Part shown: piece after piece, positions 8,113-16,065 of the stretch | How the letters are laid out: each line of letters opens with the position of its first letter | Numbering within the stretch: position 1 is the stretch's first letter | Assembly (NCBI RefSeq): GCF_030347395.1 | Contig: NZ_CP128170.1 | Span: 2,542,001-2,606,000 of the forward strand | Source: Microbacterium sp. ET2 | GTDB lineage: Bacteria > Actinomycetota > Actinomycetes > Actinomycetales > Microbacteriaceae | DNA length: 64,000 nucleotides | Reading direction: 5' to 3' | Position numbers and translations under genes: made by a program | The notes under the pieces: generated by a model | Databases searched by the model: none | Told to the model about the DNA's origin: nothing | What the model saw: only the letters and a program-made list of their open reading frames with translations

Positions 8113-9366
8113 ATGAGAGTCACCGCAAAAGCCGGTGTCGGCATCGTCGCCGCAGGACTCGTGCTCACCGGCTGCGCCGCCGGCAGCACGGGCGGCAGCG
8201 ATGGCGGCAGCGAGAACGTCACCATCAGCTACACCAACTTCATCTCGAACGGCGGCAACGAGGAGAACCTCCAGACCATCGTCGACGCCTTCCAAGAGGA
8301 GAACCCCGGCATCACTGTCGATGTCACCACGCTTCCGTACGCCGACTACGCCACGGCTCTGCAGACGGATGTCGCTGCCGGCACCGTCTCGGACGTGTTC
8401 GACATCGAGTACGGCGGGTTCGCCGAATACCAGGCCAATGGCGTGCTGGCCGAGCTCGACGTCGAAGACCCGTCGGTCTACCGCCAGAGCGTGCTCGAGG
8501 CCTACCAGGCTGACGGTGCGCAGTACGCGCTGCCGAGCTCGTTCTCGACCGTCGTCCTCTTCTACAACAAGGACCTCTTCGACGCCGCGGGGCTGGACTA
8601 CCCCTCCGCCGGCTGGACCTGGTCGGAAGAGCTCGCCGCCGCCGAAGCCCTCACCGATCAGGATGCCGGGGTGTGGGGCGACCACCAGCCGGTGAGCTTC
8701 TTCGAGTTCTACAAGGTGCTCGCCCAGAACGGCGGGGAGTTCCTCAACGAGGACGGCACCGCGGTCGCCTTCAACACCCCCGAGGGCATCGAAGCCGCCG
8801 AGTGGCTCGTCGAGAAGAGCGGCACCGTGATGCCGACGATCGAGCAGGGTCAGGGAACGCCAGACTTCGACACCGAGCTGTTCACCAGCGGCAACCTCGC
8901 GATGCTGCACACCGGCATCTGGATGTTCGGTGCGTTCGCCGAGGTGCCTTTCGGGTGGGACATCGCCGTCGAGCCGGGCAACACCCAGCAGGCGAGCGCG
9001 CTGTTCTCCAACGGTGTCGCCGTGTCGGCCGCCTCGGAGAACCAGGAGGCAGCTCAGGCCTTCGCGGAGTTCCTCACCTCCAGCGACGTCATGGTGCAGA
9101 TCCGCCTCGACGCCGGGTGGGAGCTGCCCGCGATCTCGGATGAGGCCGAGCTCGAGAGCTACCTCACCCGCGGCGACCCCGAGAACCGACAGGCGGTGTT
9201 CGACTCGCTCGACGAAGTCGCGCTGCAGCCGGTGGTCGGCGAGGGCCAGCAGGAGATGCAGGACATCATGAGCGAGGAGCTCGTCGAGGCCCAGGCCGGA
9301 CGGAAGAGCGTCGAAGACGCGCTCGCCTCGGCCGAGGACCGCATCAACGCCCTTCTCGGCGGCTGA
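8113..9366 (+). CDS. Sugar ABC transporter substrate-binding lipoprotein
   Basis: The protein has 417 residues. A lipoprotein signal peptide ends in LTGC (Cys21), followed by a Gly/Ser linker and a family-1 solute-binding fold (TLPYADYATALQTDVAAG, SSFSTVVLFYNKDLFDAAGLDYP). It should be tethered outside the membrane and deliver oligosaccharides to the two upstream permeases. AAAGGAG precedes the ATG. A 13-bp perfect hairpin lies 8 bp after the stop and may raise its expression relative to the downstream hydrolases. Confidence 0.92.
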   Translation: MRVTAKAGVGIVAAGLVLTGCAAGSTGGSDGGSENVTISYTNFISNGGNEENLQTIVDAFQEENPGITVDVTTLPYADYATALQTDVAAGTVSDVFDIEYGGFAEYQANGVLAELDVEDPSVYRQSVLEAYQADGAQYALPSSFSTVVLFYNKDLFDAAGLDYPSAGWTWSEELAAAEALTDQDAGVWGDHQPVSFFEFYKVLAQNGGEFLNEDGTAVAFNTPEGIEAAEWLVEKSGTVMPTIEQGQGTPDFDTELFTSGNLAMLHTGIWMFGAFAEVPFGWDIAVEPGNTQQASALFSNGVAVSAASENQEAAQAFAEFLTSSDVMVQIRLDAGWELPAISDEAELESYLTRGDPENRQAVFDSLDEVALQPVVGEGQQEMQDIMSEELVEAQAGRKSVEDALASAEDRINALLGG

Positions 9367-9373
9367 CCCCGGA

Positions 9374-9413
9374 TGACCCGGCGGCGGGGTCTTCACTCCT
9401 CGCCGCCGGGTCA
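9374..9413 (+). terminator. Strong hairpin after the binding-protein gene (terminator or mRNA stabiliser)
   Basis: The arms 9374-9386 (TGACCCGGCGGCG) and 9401-9413 (CGCCGCCGGGTCA) are perfectly complementary over 13 bp, with a 14-nt loop. There is no T-run, so partial termination or 3'-end protection of the binding-protein mRNA is as likely as full termination. The downstream GH15 gene begins 40 bp later in the same direction. Confidence 0.65.
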
Positions 9414-9452
9414 CCCTGTGCCCGTCTTCGCCTCGACCTCTCAGGACTCACC

Positions 9453-10625
9453 ATGACCGTTCCACCTCCCGGCGCCTTCTCACACACAGCGCAGATCGAC
9501 CGCCAGGCGCTCGTCGCCGGCAGCATCGAGCTGATCGAACGCCTGCAAGACGTCACCGGCGCGTACCCGGCGAGCCCGACGTTCTCGGCGTACGCCGGAT
9601 ACAGCTGGTTCCGCGACGGGGCGTTCATCGCCGACGCGATGTCGAGCGCCGGCCGGGTCGAGTCGGCGGAGCGGTTCTTCGACTGGTGCGCGCAGGTCAT
9701 CGCCTCGCGGGCCGAGCAGATCGGGCGGATCGTCGCGGCGGCTCGCGCCGATAGTCCGCTCCCCGACAGCGAGATGCTGCCCACCCGCTTCACCTTCGAC
9801 GGCCGCGACGGCGACGACGACTGGTGGGACTTCCAGCTCGACGGGTACGGCACGTGGATCTGGGCGGTCGGCGCGCACGTGGTCCGCCACGGCGCGGATG
9901 ACGCCCGCTGGGCCGAGGCCATCGGCCTCACCCTCGACTACCTCACCGTGTCGTGGCAGCGCCCCTGCTTCGACTGGTGGGAAGAGCACTCCGAGCATGT
10001 GCACATCTCCACTCTCGGATGCCTCGTGGCCGGCGCCCGGGCAGCCGCGACGCTTCCGGCCCTCGGGGCCGAGCATCGGCGGATCGCCGAGGCGCTCGCC
10101 GAGGAGATCGACGCGGCGATCGCCGAGCGCGGTGTGAGCACCGCGGGCGACGGCCGAGCGCCGCACCTGGTCAAGTGGGTCGGCTCGACCGCGGTCGACG
10201 CGAGCCTCGCGGCGGTCGTCGGGGTGATGGACGTCGTGCCCGCGGCATCCGCTCTGGCGCTCGCGACCATCTCGGCGATCGAAACCGACCTCGCCGTGGA
10301 CGGTGGGGTGCACCGCTTCGTCGACGACACCTACTTCGGCGGTGGGCAGTGGCCCCTGCTGTCGTGCTTCCTCGGGCTCGCGCACCTGCGCGCGGGCGAC
10401 CGTGACCGCGCGGAGCAGCTGCTCGACTGGGCCGGAGCGACCGTCGACGCCGACGGCGCGATGCCCGAGCAGGTCGAAGGCCACCTGCTCGCCCCCGACC
10501 GGCTCGAGGAGTGGGTGACGCGCTGGGGACCCTCGGCGCGCCCGCTGCTGTGGAGCCACGCCATGTACATCCGACTCGTGGTCGACCTCGGCCGCCCGAG
10601 CGCCCCTGAGGAGCACTCCGCATGA
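9453..10625 (+). CDS. GH15-type glycoside hydrolase (glucoamylase/isomaltose glucohydrolase-like)
   Basis: The protein has 390 residues, an (alpha/alpha)6-barrel type composed of one domain and no signal peptide, so it is cytoplasmic. GH15 hallmarks are YSWFRDGAF near the N-terminus, LDGYGTWIWAV, FDWWEEHSEHVHIST (Glu177/Glu178, candidate general acid) and DGAMPEQVEG (Glu339, candidate general base). The protein is shorter than secreted glucoamylases, like bacterial intracellular enzymes that remove glucose from short alpha-1,6 or alpha-1,4 oligosaccharides. The stop overlaps the next start (ATGA). The family is confident; substrate is inferred. Confidence 0.82.
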   Translation: MTVPPPGAFSHTAQIDRQALVAGSIELIERLQDVTGAYPASPTFSAYAGYSWFRDGAFIADAMSSAGRVESAERFFDWCAQVIASRAEQIGRIVAAARADSPLPDSEMLPTRFTFDGRDGDDDWWDFQLDGYGTWIWAVGAHVVRHGADDARWAEAIGLTLDYLTVSWQRPCFDWWEEHSEHVHISTLGCLVAGARAAATLPALGAEHRRIAEALAEEIDAAIAERGVSTAGDGRAPHLVKWVGSTAVDASLAAVVGVMDVVPAASALALATISAIETDLAVDGGVHRFVDDTYFGGGQWPLLSCFLGLAHLRAGDRDRAEQLLDWAGATVDADGAMPEQVEGHLLAPDRLEEWVTRWGPSARPLLWSHAMYIRLVVDLGRPSAPEEHSA

Positions 10626-12862
10626 TCACGCACCGACCGGCCGGATCGGGTCATCCCTATCTCGTGACGACCGATCAGCGCTGGCCCGTCCACCCCGTCG
10701 GCGGCGAGCCGCTGCGCCTGGGCGTGCGGGCGTCGGCCGATGTCGGCGACGTGGTCGCCGAGATCACGGTCACGGCGCCCGACGGGGCGGTGACGACGCG
10801 GAGCGAGCCGCTCACTCGGGTCGAGCCGACCCGGAGCGAGGGCGCGGCCGAGCCCGACGGCCACCTCGCCGCGGCGCAGGAGCGGTTGGCGGGAAGCGGC
10901 GGCGGATGGGTGCTCGCGACGACCGCGCCGGCGGCCGGGAGCACGCTGACGTACCTCTTCATCGGTGTCGCGGGTGACGGGAGGGTGCAGCGCACCCGCA
11001 CGTTCTCGACGGGGGTGGCCGACTGGCAGCCTGCGCCCGACGAGGTCGTCACCGCGGTGGGGGCGCGCCGCGTCATCCCGGGCAGTGTCTCGGTGCTGAC
11101 CGACGGGCAGGCGACGTCGCGCGTGCGGTTCGCGCTGCCGCTCGCGGAGGGCGAGCACGTCACCGGCTTCGGGGAGCGCTTCGACACCCTCGACCAGCGC
11201 GGCGGCGTGCTCGACTGCGTCGTGTTCGAGCAGTACAAGAGCCAGGGTGCGGCGCGGAAAACGTACCTGCCCATGCCGTTCGCGCACGTGATCGGCGGTG
11301 ACGGCTGGGGCTTCCACGTTCGGACGACCCGGCGCACGTGGTTCGACATCGGCAGCTCTGTCGCTGACCGGATCCTGGTGGAAGCCGAGGTCGGAGCGGA
11401 TGCGCCGGGGGTCGAGGTGGCCTTCTACGACGGGTCGCCGCGCGAGGTGCTCGACGCGTTCGGCAGTGAGACCGGGCGCCCCGAGGAGCTGCCCGACTGG
11501 GTGTTCCGGCTGTGGGCCAGCGGCAACGAGTGGAATACGCAGGCCGAGGTGCTCCGCCAGATGGACCTGCACCGCGAGCACGACGTACCCGTCGGGTCGA
11601 TCGTCATCGAGGCGTGGAGCGATGAGAGCACGTTCACGGCGTTCCGCGATGCGCAGTACGCGGTGAGCGAGGACGGTGCGCCGCATCGACTGGCGGACTT
11701 CACCTTCCCGGCCGACGGCGCATGGCCCGACCCGAAGGGGATGGTGGATGACCTGCATGAGCGCGACATCCGCGTGCTGCTGTGGCAGATCCCGCTCCTG
11801 AAGGCGCGGCCGCATCCGACGGGGCAGGCCAAGGCCGACCGTGAGGCGGCGGTGCGCGAGAACGTGCTGATCCGCGAACCGGATGGGCGCGGGGGACTGC
11901 GGCCGTACCGCAACCGCGGCTGGTGGTTCCCGCTGTCGACCATGCCCGACCTCACCGACGAGCGGGCGGCACGGTGGTGGACAGAGAAGCGCCGGTACCT
12001 CGTGGAGGAGGTCGGCGTCGACGGGTTCAAGACCGACGGCGGCGAGCACGCGTGGGGGAGTGAGCTGGTCTACCTCGACGGCCGGCGCGGCGACGAGGCG
12101 AACAACACCTTCGCCGTCGCCTACGCCAAGGCGTACGGTGACCTGCTCCGCTCCGCGGGCAAGGCGCCGGTGACTTTCAGCCGGGCCGGGTTCACCGGCG
12201 CTGGCGCGCACGGCGCCGTCTGGGCAGGCGATGAGAACTCGACGTGGGAGGCGTTCCGCTGGTCGATGTTCGCCGGGCTGTCGGCCGCCGCGAGCGGCAT
12301 CCTTTACTGGGGATGGGACATCGCCGGGTTCTCAGGCCCGCTGCCGAGCGCGGAGCTGTACCTGCGCGCGACGGCCGCGTCGACGTTCGTGCCGATCATG
12401 CAGTACCACTCCGAGTTCAACCACCACCGGACGCCGCTTCGCGATCGGACGCCGTGGAACGTCGCCGACGAGACCGGCGACGCCCGGGTGCTGCCGGTTT
12501 TCCGATCGTTCGCGCAGCTGCGGGAGCGCCTGGTGCCCTACCTCGCCGCGTCCGCGCGTGAGACGGTGCGCACGTCCGTGCCGCTGATGCGCCCGGTGTA
12601 CTTCGATCACCCGTCGTTCGAGGGCGCGTGGTCGCATCCGTTCCAGTGGTTCCTCGGGCCCGACGTGTTCGTGTCGCCGGTGGTGACCGAGGGCGAGCCT
12701 GAGCACGAGGTGGCGCTGCCGCCGGGGGAGTGGGTCGACGCGTTCCGCGGGGAGCAAGTATCGGGCGGGGGCGTTCTGCGACGCGGCGTCGAGCTCGACG
12801 AGGTGCCGGTATACGTGCGCGCCGAGGCGTGGGAGGAGATGCGGCCGATCTTCGCGCGGTGA
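10622..12862 (+). CDS. GH31 glycoside hydrolase (alpha-glucosidase/alpha-xylosidase clade)
   Basis: The protein has 746 residues. An N-terminal beta-sandwich with FGERF is followed by the GH31 barrel: GFKTDGGEHAW gives the nucleophile Asp472, and VWAGDENSTWEAF gives the acid/base Asp537. No signal peptide is seen. It is translationally coupled to the GH15 gene. The two intracellular exo-enzymes, the CUT1 importer and the ROK regulator form a coherent alpha-gluco-oligosaccharide uptake and hydrolysis operon. The nucleophile loop KTDGGE resembles the YicI-like branch, so alpha-xylosidase activity is an alternative. Confidence 0.85.
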   Translation: MITHRPAGSGHPYLVTTDQRWPVHPVGGEPLRLGVRASADVGDVVAEITVTAPDGAVTTRSEPLTRVEPTRSEGAAEPDGHLAAAQERLAGSGGGWVLATTAPAAGSTLTYLFIGVAGDGRVQRTRTFSTGVADWQPAPDEVVTAVGARRVIPGSVSVLTDGQATSRVRFALPLAEGEHVTGFGERFDTLDQRGGVLDCVVFEQYKSQGAARKTYLPMPFAHVIGGDGWGFHVRTTRRTWFDIGSSVADRILVEAEVGADAPGVEVAFYDGSPREVLDAFGSETGRPEELPDWVFRLWASGNEWNTQAEVLRQMDLHREHDVPVGSIVIEAWSDESTFTAFRDAQYAVSEDGAPHRLADFTFPADGAWPDPKGMVDDLHERDIRVLLWQIPLLKARPHPTGQAKADREAAVRENVLIREPDGRGGLRPYRNRGWWFPLSTMPDLTDERAARWWTEKRRYLVEEVGVDGFKTDGGEHAWGSELVYLDGRRGDEANNTFAVAYAKAYGDLLRSAGKAPVTFSRAGFTGAGAHGAVWAGDENSTWEAFRWSMFAGLSAAASGILYWGWDIAGFSGPLPSAELYLRATAASTFVPIMQYHSEFNHHRTPLRDRTPWNVADETGDARVLPVFRSFAQLRERLVPYLAASARETVRTSVPLMRPVYFDHPSFEGAWSHPFQWFLGPDVFVSPVVTEGEPEHEVALPPGEWVDAFRGEQVSGGGVLRRGVELDEVPVYVRAEAWEEMRPIFAR

Positions 12863-12863
12863 G

Positions 12864-13163
12864 TCAGGGCCGAACCCGTTGGGGGAGCCCCTGAACCAGA
12901 AGGAGTCTGCCACGGTCGTCGTTCACGGGATCGGTGGCCGCGATGACGGCGTCGTCGATCCCGAGCACCTCGAGGACGGCGAAGAGGTTCTCGAGCTTCA
13001 CCGACCCAGACCCCTCTTCGATCGCCCTGAGCGTCGTCCGGTTGATTCCCGCCCGCTCTGCAACCATTGCGGCCGTGAGTCGCTGGACCTTCCGCCAGGA
13101 GCGCAGGTTCTCGCCGAGCGTGGCCATCCGACGCGTGCGAAGAGCTGAAGGACGCTGCGACAT
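12864..13163 (-). CDS. XRE-family DNA-binding protein (HipB-like), orphan
   Basis: The protein has 99 residues. A helix-turn-helix covers LGENLRSWRKVQRLTAAMVA...AGINRTTLRAIEEGSGSVK with a following VLEVLGI segment, as in HipB-like repressors. It is tail-to-tail with the GH31 gene, one base apart. A HipA toxin would be expected next to a HipB antitoxin, but none is present in either direction. The start is taken at the first ATG (13163); an internal ATG (MATLGEN) is possible. Confidence 0.7.
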   Translation of the reverse strand: MSQRPSALRTRRMATLGENLRSWRKVQRLTAAMVAERAGINRTTLRAIEEGSGSVKLENLFAVLEVLGIDDAVIAATDPVNDDRGRLLLVQGLPQRVRP

Positions 13164-13330
13164 GGGTGTCCTGTCTTAGAGGTGGTTGCGTTCATCACAA
13201 TACCGTCATACGGGTAATGTGACCACCGTAAAGGATGATCTTGGCAGCGACATCCACATAATCGTCCCACGGATCGACGGGTGTGCGCGGGGGCGACGGC
13301 GGTGACGTTCGTCATAGCGAGGCGATGGGC

Positions 13331-13465
13331 GTTTCGTCTCGCTGCGCTCGCTCAACGACCGGAACGGGCGCCCACCGGTCGTTTCGTCTCGCTGCGCTCG
13401 CTCAACGACCGGAACGGGCGCCCACCGGTCGTTGAGCGAGGAGCGCAGCGACGAGACGAAACGCC
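13331..13465. repeat. Tandem 50-bp repeat plus inverted copy (REP-like)
   Basis: The bases at 13331-13380 and 13381-13430 are an exact 50-bp tandem duplication beginning GTTTCGTCTCGCTGCGCTCG. They are followed immediately by an inverted copy (13427-13465, GGTCGTTGAGCGAGGAGCGC...) with two 2-bp insertions. The inverted pair can form a long stem. A related single copy lies at 4905-4940. The arrangement sits in a gene-free gap between convergent or divergent units. Confidence 0.8.
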
Positions 13466-13523
13466 CGTGGGCTCGGGCGTGGCGCGCACCGAAGCGAGCC
13501 TGTTCCGTCGATGATCGTAAGAA

Positions 13524-13563
13524 CAGGTGCCGTGATCCGCTGTGGGACGGGTCACGGCACCTG
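13524..13563. repeat. 12-bp perfect inverted repeat (long hairpin)
   Basis: CAGGTGCCGTGA (13524-13535) is mirrored by TCACGGCACCTG (13552-13563) with a 16-nt loop; three more pairs, one of them G-T, can form inside. No T-run follows. It lies in the gap before the peptide-type ABC operon and could be a terminator, an attenuator or another member of the palindromic elements found elsewhere in this window. Confidence 0.6.
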
Positions 13564-13841
13564 CGATTCGAGGGATCGGCGAAAGCGCGCCGCATCTGGG
13601 GTGCGACGCGACCTCGCGGGACCGCACGAGGTTTCCGGCCGCAGGCGTTCGGGTGACCTACGGATCGGAGTGAGAGGCCGGCGTCTCCGCTGGACTCTCA
13701 CCGCTGACGCTACTTTATGTGCGCCTGAATGGATGGGTTCGGGGTGAAATGAGGGTGATTGTGGGGCGAACCTTCGGGGTTCCGGGGCGCGGCGCGAACG
13801 GCGCAATCCAGAGCTAACCACCTCTGACCAGGTGAAAGTCG
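13564..13841. other. Non-coding stretch upstream of the peptide-type ABC operon
   Basis: No convincing gene is seen here. The stretch contains a less GC-rich patch around 13711-13760 (ACGCTACTTTATGTGCGCC and following bases) that could hold a promoter for the downstream operon. No regulator binding site can be assigned from the sequence alone. Confidence 0.4.
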
Positions 13842-13983
13842 GACCCCTCTGGCGCGAGGGGTCGCGCAATCAAACCGTTGCCTCCCGCGAGGGCCGGCGA
13901 AACACGGTGTTGCGATCGTGGCATCACTCGCAGGTGCCCCATCGGTCCTGAGACCGTCCCGACGTCGGGCCCTGCGGCCCGAC
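13842..13983 (+). promoter_or_regulatory. Structured 5' leader with three perfect hairpins before the ABC operon
   Basis: Three perfect stems occur in about 140 nt: GACCCCTC/GAGGGGTC (13842-13863, 6-nt loop), CGGTC/GACCG (13943-13956, CTGA loop) and GTCGGGCC/GGCCCGAC (13964-13983, CTGC loop). The last ends 2 bases before the GGGAGG ribosome binding site of the gene at 13998. Such a layout could control translation or transcript elongation. I could not match it to a known riboswitch class. Confidence 0.5.
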
Positions 13984-13997
13984 ACGGGAGGTGATGC

Positions 13998-15107
13998 ATG
14001 AGCGTCGTCGAAACCACTGCGCCGTCGACAGCCACCGACGCCGCCGAGGCGCCGGCATCCGGCGGATTCAGTGCCGGCATCCGCCGCCACTGGTGGCTGC
14101 TGCGCACCATCCTGCTCGCCGCGGTGAACCTGCTGGTCTTCGTCTTCGTCTCGTTCTTCCTGGTCAAACTGATCCCCGGCGACCCGGTCGTCACCGCGAC
14201 CGGCGGACGCCTCACCGGGGCCGACCTCGAAGAAGCGCGCGCCTCGTACGGGCTCGACGGGTCGGTGGGCGAACAGCTCCTCACCTACCTCGGATCTCTC
14301 GCCCGCCTCGACCTCGGCACCTCGATCGCCACGGGGCGGCCCATCGCCGAAGACCTCGCCACGCGGATCCCCGCCACGCTCGAGCTGGTGTTCACCGGCC
14401 TTCTCGCCGCGTCGGTCGTCGCTCTCCTGCTGTCGCACTACGTGGTCACCCACCGCGCCAACCGTGTCTCGCGCATTCTGCTCAGTTACGCCCGCTCGGC
14501 CGGCGCGCTGCCCGAGTACGTCATCGGGATCGCGTTCATCTACCTCTTCTTCGCCGTGCTGGGGTGGGCTCCCGCGCCCTCCGGCCGGCTCGACCCGATG
14601 CTCCTGGCGCCACCGCAGGTCACCGGGTTCCCGATCCTCGACGCGCTCATCACCGGCGACACCGCGGCGGCCGCCTCGTACGCCTCGCGCCTTGCTCTCC
14701 CCGTGATCGTCATGATGGTCGCCCACGCGCCGCTGCTGATGAAGACCCTCATCATCAACCTCGACCACGCCATCGACGAGCCCTCCACGCGATTCCGCAT
14801 CGCCTCGGGGGCGCCGCGGCGCAGCATCCTGCTCAGCGTCTACCGTCGGGCACTTCCCTCGGTGGTGGCGATGCTCGGGATGATGTTCGGTCTGCTGCTC
14901 GGCGGCGCGATCGTGCTCGAATCGCTCTTCGCGCTCGGGGGTCTCGGGCAGTACGCGGTCGACGCCGTCAACGCCTCCGACGTCTTCGCGCTCCGCTCCT
15001 TCCTTCTCGTCGTCGCCGCGATGTGCCTGGCGATCTACCTCATCGTCGACATCCTCACCATGACCCTCGATCCGCGACGTCGGGTCGAGACCGGAAAGGG
15101 GGCATGA
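13998..15107 (+). CDS. Peptide/nickel-type ABC transporter permease (OppB/DppB family)
   Basis: The protein has 369 residues with an N-terminal cytoplasmic extension (about 35 residues), then VNLLVFVFVSFFLVKLIPGDPV, the typical DppB first helix and GDPV motif. Late motifs include KTLIINLDHAI and an EAA-like loop near ASGAPRRSILL. GGGAGG precedes the ATG. It is the first gene of a six-gene operon ending with the flavin monooxygenase. The stop overlaps the next start. Despite the family name, this class also imports EDTA, nickel chelates and other small polar compounds. Confidence 0.9.
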   Translation: MSVVETTAPSTATDAAEAPASGGFSAGIRRHWWLLRTILLAAVNLLVFVFVSFFLVKLIPGDPVVTATGGRLTGADLEEARASYGLDGSVGEQLLTYLGSLARLDLGTSIATGRPIAEDLATRIPATLELVFTGLLAASVVALLLSHYVVTHRANRVSRILLSYARSAGALPEYVIGIAFIYLFFAVLGWAPAPSGRLDPMLLAPPQVTGFPILDALITGDTAAAASYASRLALPVIVMMVAHAPLLMKTLIINLDHAIDEPSTRFRIASGAPRRSILLSVYRRALPSVVAMLGMMFGLLLGGAIVLESLFALGGLGQYAVDAVNASDVFALRSFLLVVAAMCLAIYLIVDILTMTLDPRRRVETGKGA

Positions 15108-15982
15108 TGGCCGCCGCCATCGCCGGAGCCGACCTCGATTCCGTCATCCCGCGGCGGCGCGTCCGTCGCCTCTCACCGCGCGCCTCGCTGGTGCTGCACT
15201 GCATCCCCCTGGGGGTCGTGCTGCTGCTGACGTTCATCGGACCGCTGCTCGCACCCTTCGACCCCACACGGGTGGTGGGAACGAGCTCGCAGCCGCCGTC
15301 GGCGGAGTCGTGGTTCGGCACCGACTCGATGGGCCTCGACGTCTTCTCACGGGTCGTCGCGGCGTTCGCCCTGAACATCCCGATGGCACTCGCCATCACC
15401 GTCATCGCCACGGCGCTCGGAATGGTCATCGGCCTCATCGCCGGGATGTACGAGTCGCGCGGCGGCCCGATCGGCCTGCTCGCCCGCATCCTCACACGCG
15501 CCGTCGACCTCGTCCAGGCGATTCCGATCATGATCGCCGGACTGGTTCTCGTGTCGTTCTTCGGCCGCAACCCCGTGGTCATCGTGCTGTCCCTCGCGCT
15601 GGTGCTCGTGCCCTTCCAGGCGCGGCTGATGCGCACCGAGGTGCTCAAGACACGGTCGGATGCCTACGTCGATGCCGCCCGGCTCGCGGGCGAGAGCGAA
15701 GCCGAGATCGTCGTCCGCCACGTGCTGCCCAACTCCTCCCGCTCGACCATCGAGAACACCTCGGCGATCTTCGCGATGGGCATCATCTTCTGCGCGGCGC
15801 TCGGCTTCCTCGGCGTCGGTGTGCCGGTGCCCGCTCCCGAGTGGGGGAGCATGCTCGCCAACGGCGCCACCGATGCCGTGGTCGGTCGCTGGTGGCCCTT
15901 CCTCTTCCCCGCCATCGCCCTCGGCGTCTCCGTCTGGGCAGCCTCGGTCTTCATCGCGGGCATCACCCGCTCCCGTTCCTGA
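15104..15982 (+). CDS. Peptide/nickel-type ABC transporter permease (OppC/DppC family)
   Basis: The protein has 292 residues. The ATG at 15104 overlaps the previous stop (a second in-frame ATG follows directly). Hallmarks are FGTDSMGLDVFSRV after the first helix and DAARLAGESEAEIVVRHVLPN, the permease EAA loop. It pairs with the upstream permease to form the translocation channel. An 83-bp gap with AAGGAG separates it from the binding-protein gene. Confidence 0.9.
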   Translation: MMAAAIAGADLDSVIPRRRVRRLSPRASLVLHCIPLGVVLLLTFIGPLLAPFDPTRVVGTSSQPPSAESWFGTDSMGLDVFSRVVAAFALNIPMALAITVIATALGMVIGLIAGMYESRGGPIGLLARILTRAVDLVQAIPIMIAGLVLVSFFGRNPVVIVLSLALVLVPFQARLMRTEVLKTRSDAYVDAARLAGESEAEIVVRHVLPNSSRSTIENTSAIFAMGIIFCAALGFLGVGVPVPAPEWGSMLANGATDAVVGRWWPFLFPAIALGVSVWAASVFIAGITRSRS

Positions 15983-16065
15983 GCGTCGGCACCTGCCGGC
16001 GCACGTCTCCGCACCATCCCTCCGCATCGCCTCCGCCCCGCCCCCGCCCAAGGAGATCCGCACCC

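Noticed and set aside
12864..13163. HipBA toxin-antitoxin module
   Set aside because: No HipA-like gene on either side.
13821..13870. FMN riboswitch
   Set aside because: GGTGAAAGTCGGACC resembles part of the FMN element, but the conserved ACCGGCGGT and GTCCGCGA segments are missing.
13998..15982. True oligopeptide uptake system
   Set aside because: The family name is peptide-type, but the operon ends with a flavin monooxygenase, so a peptide substrate is not supported.
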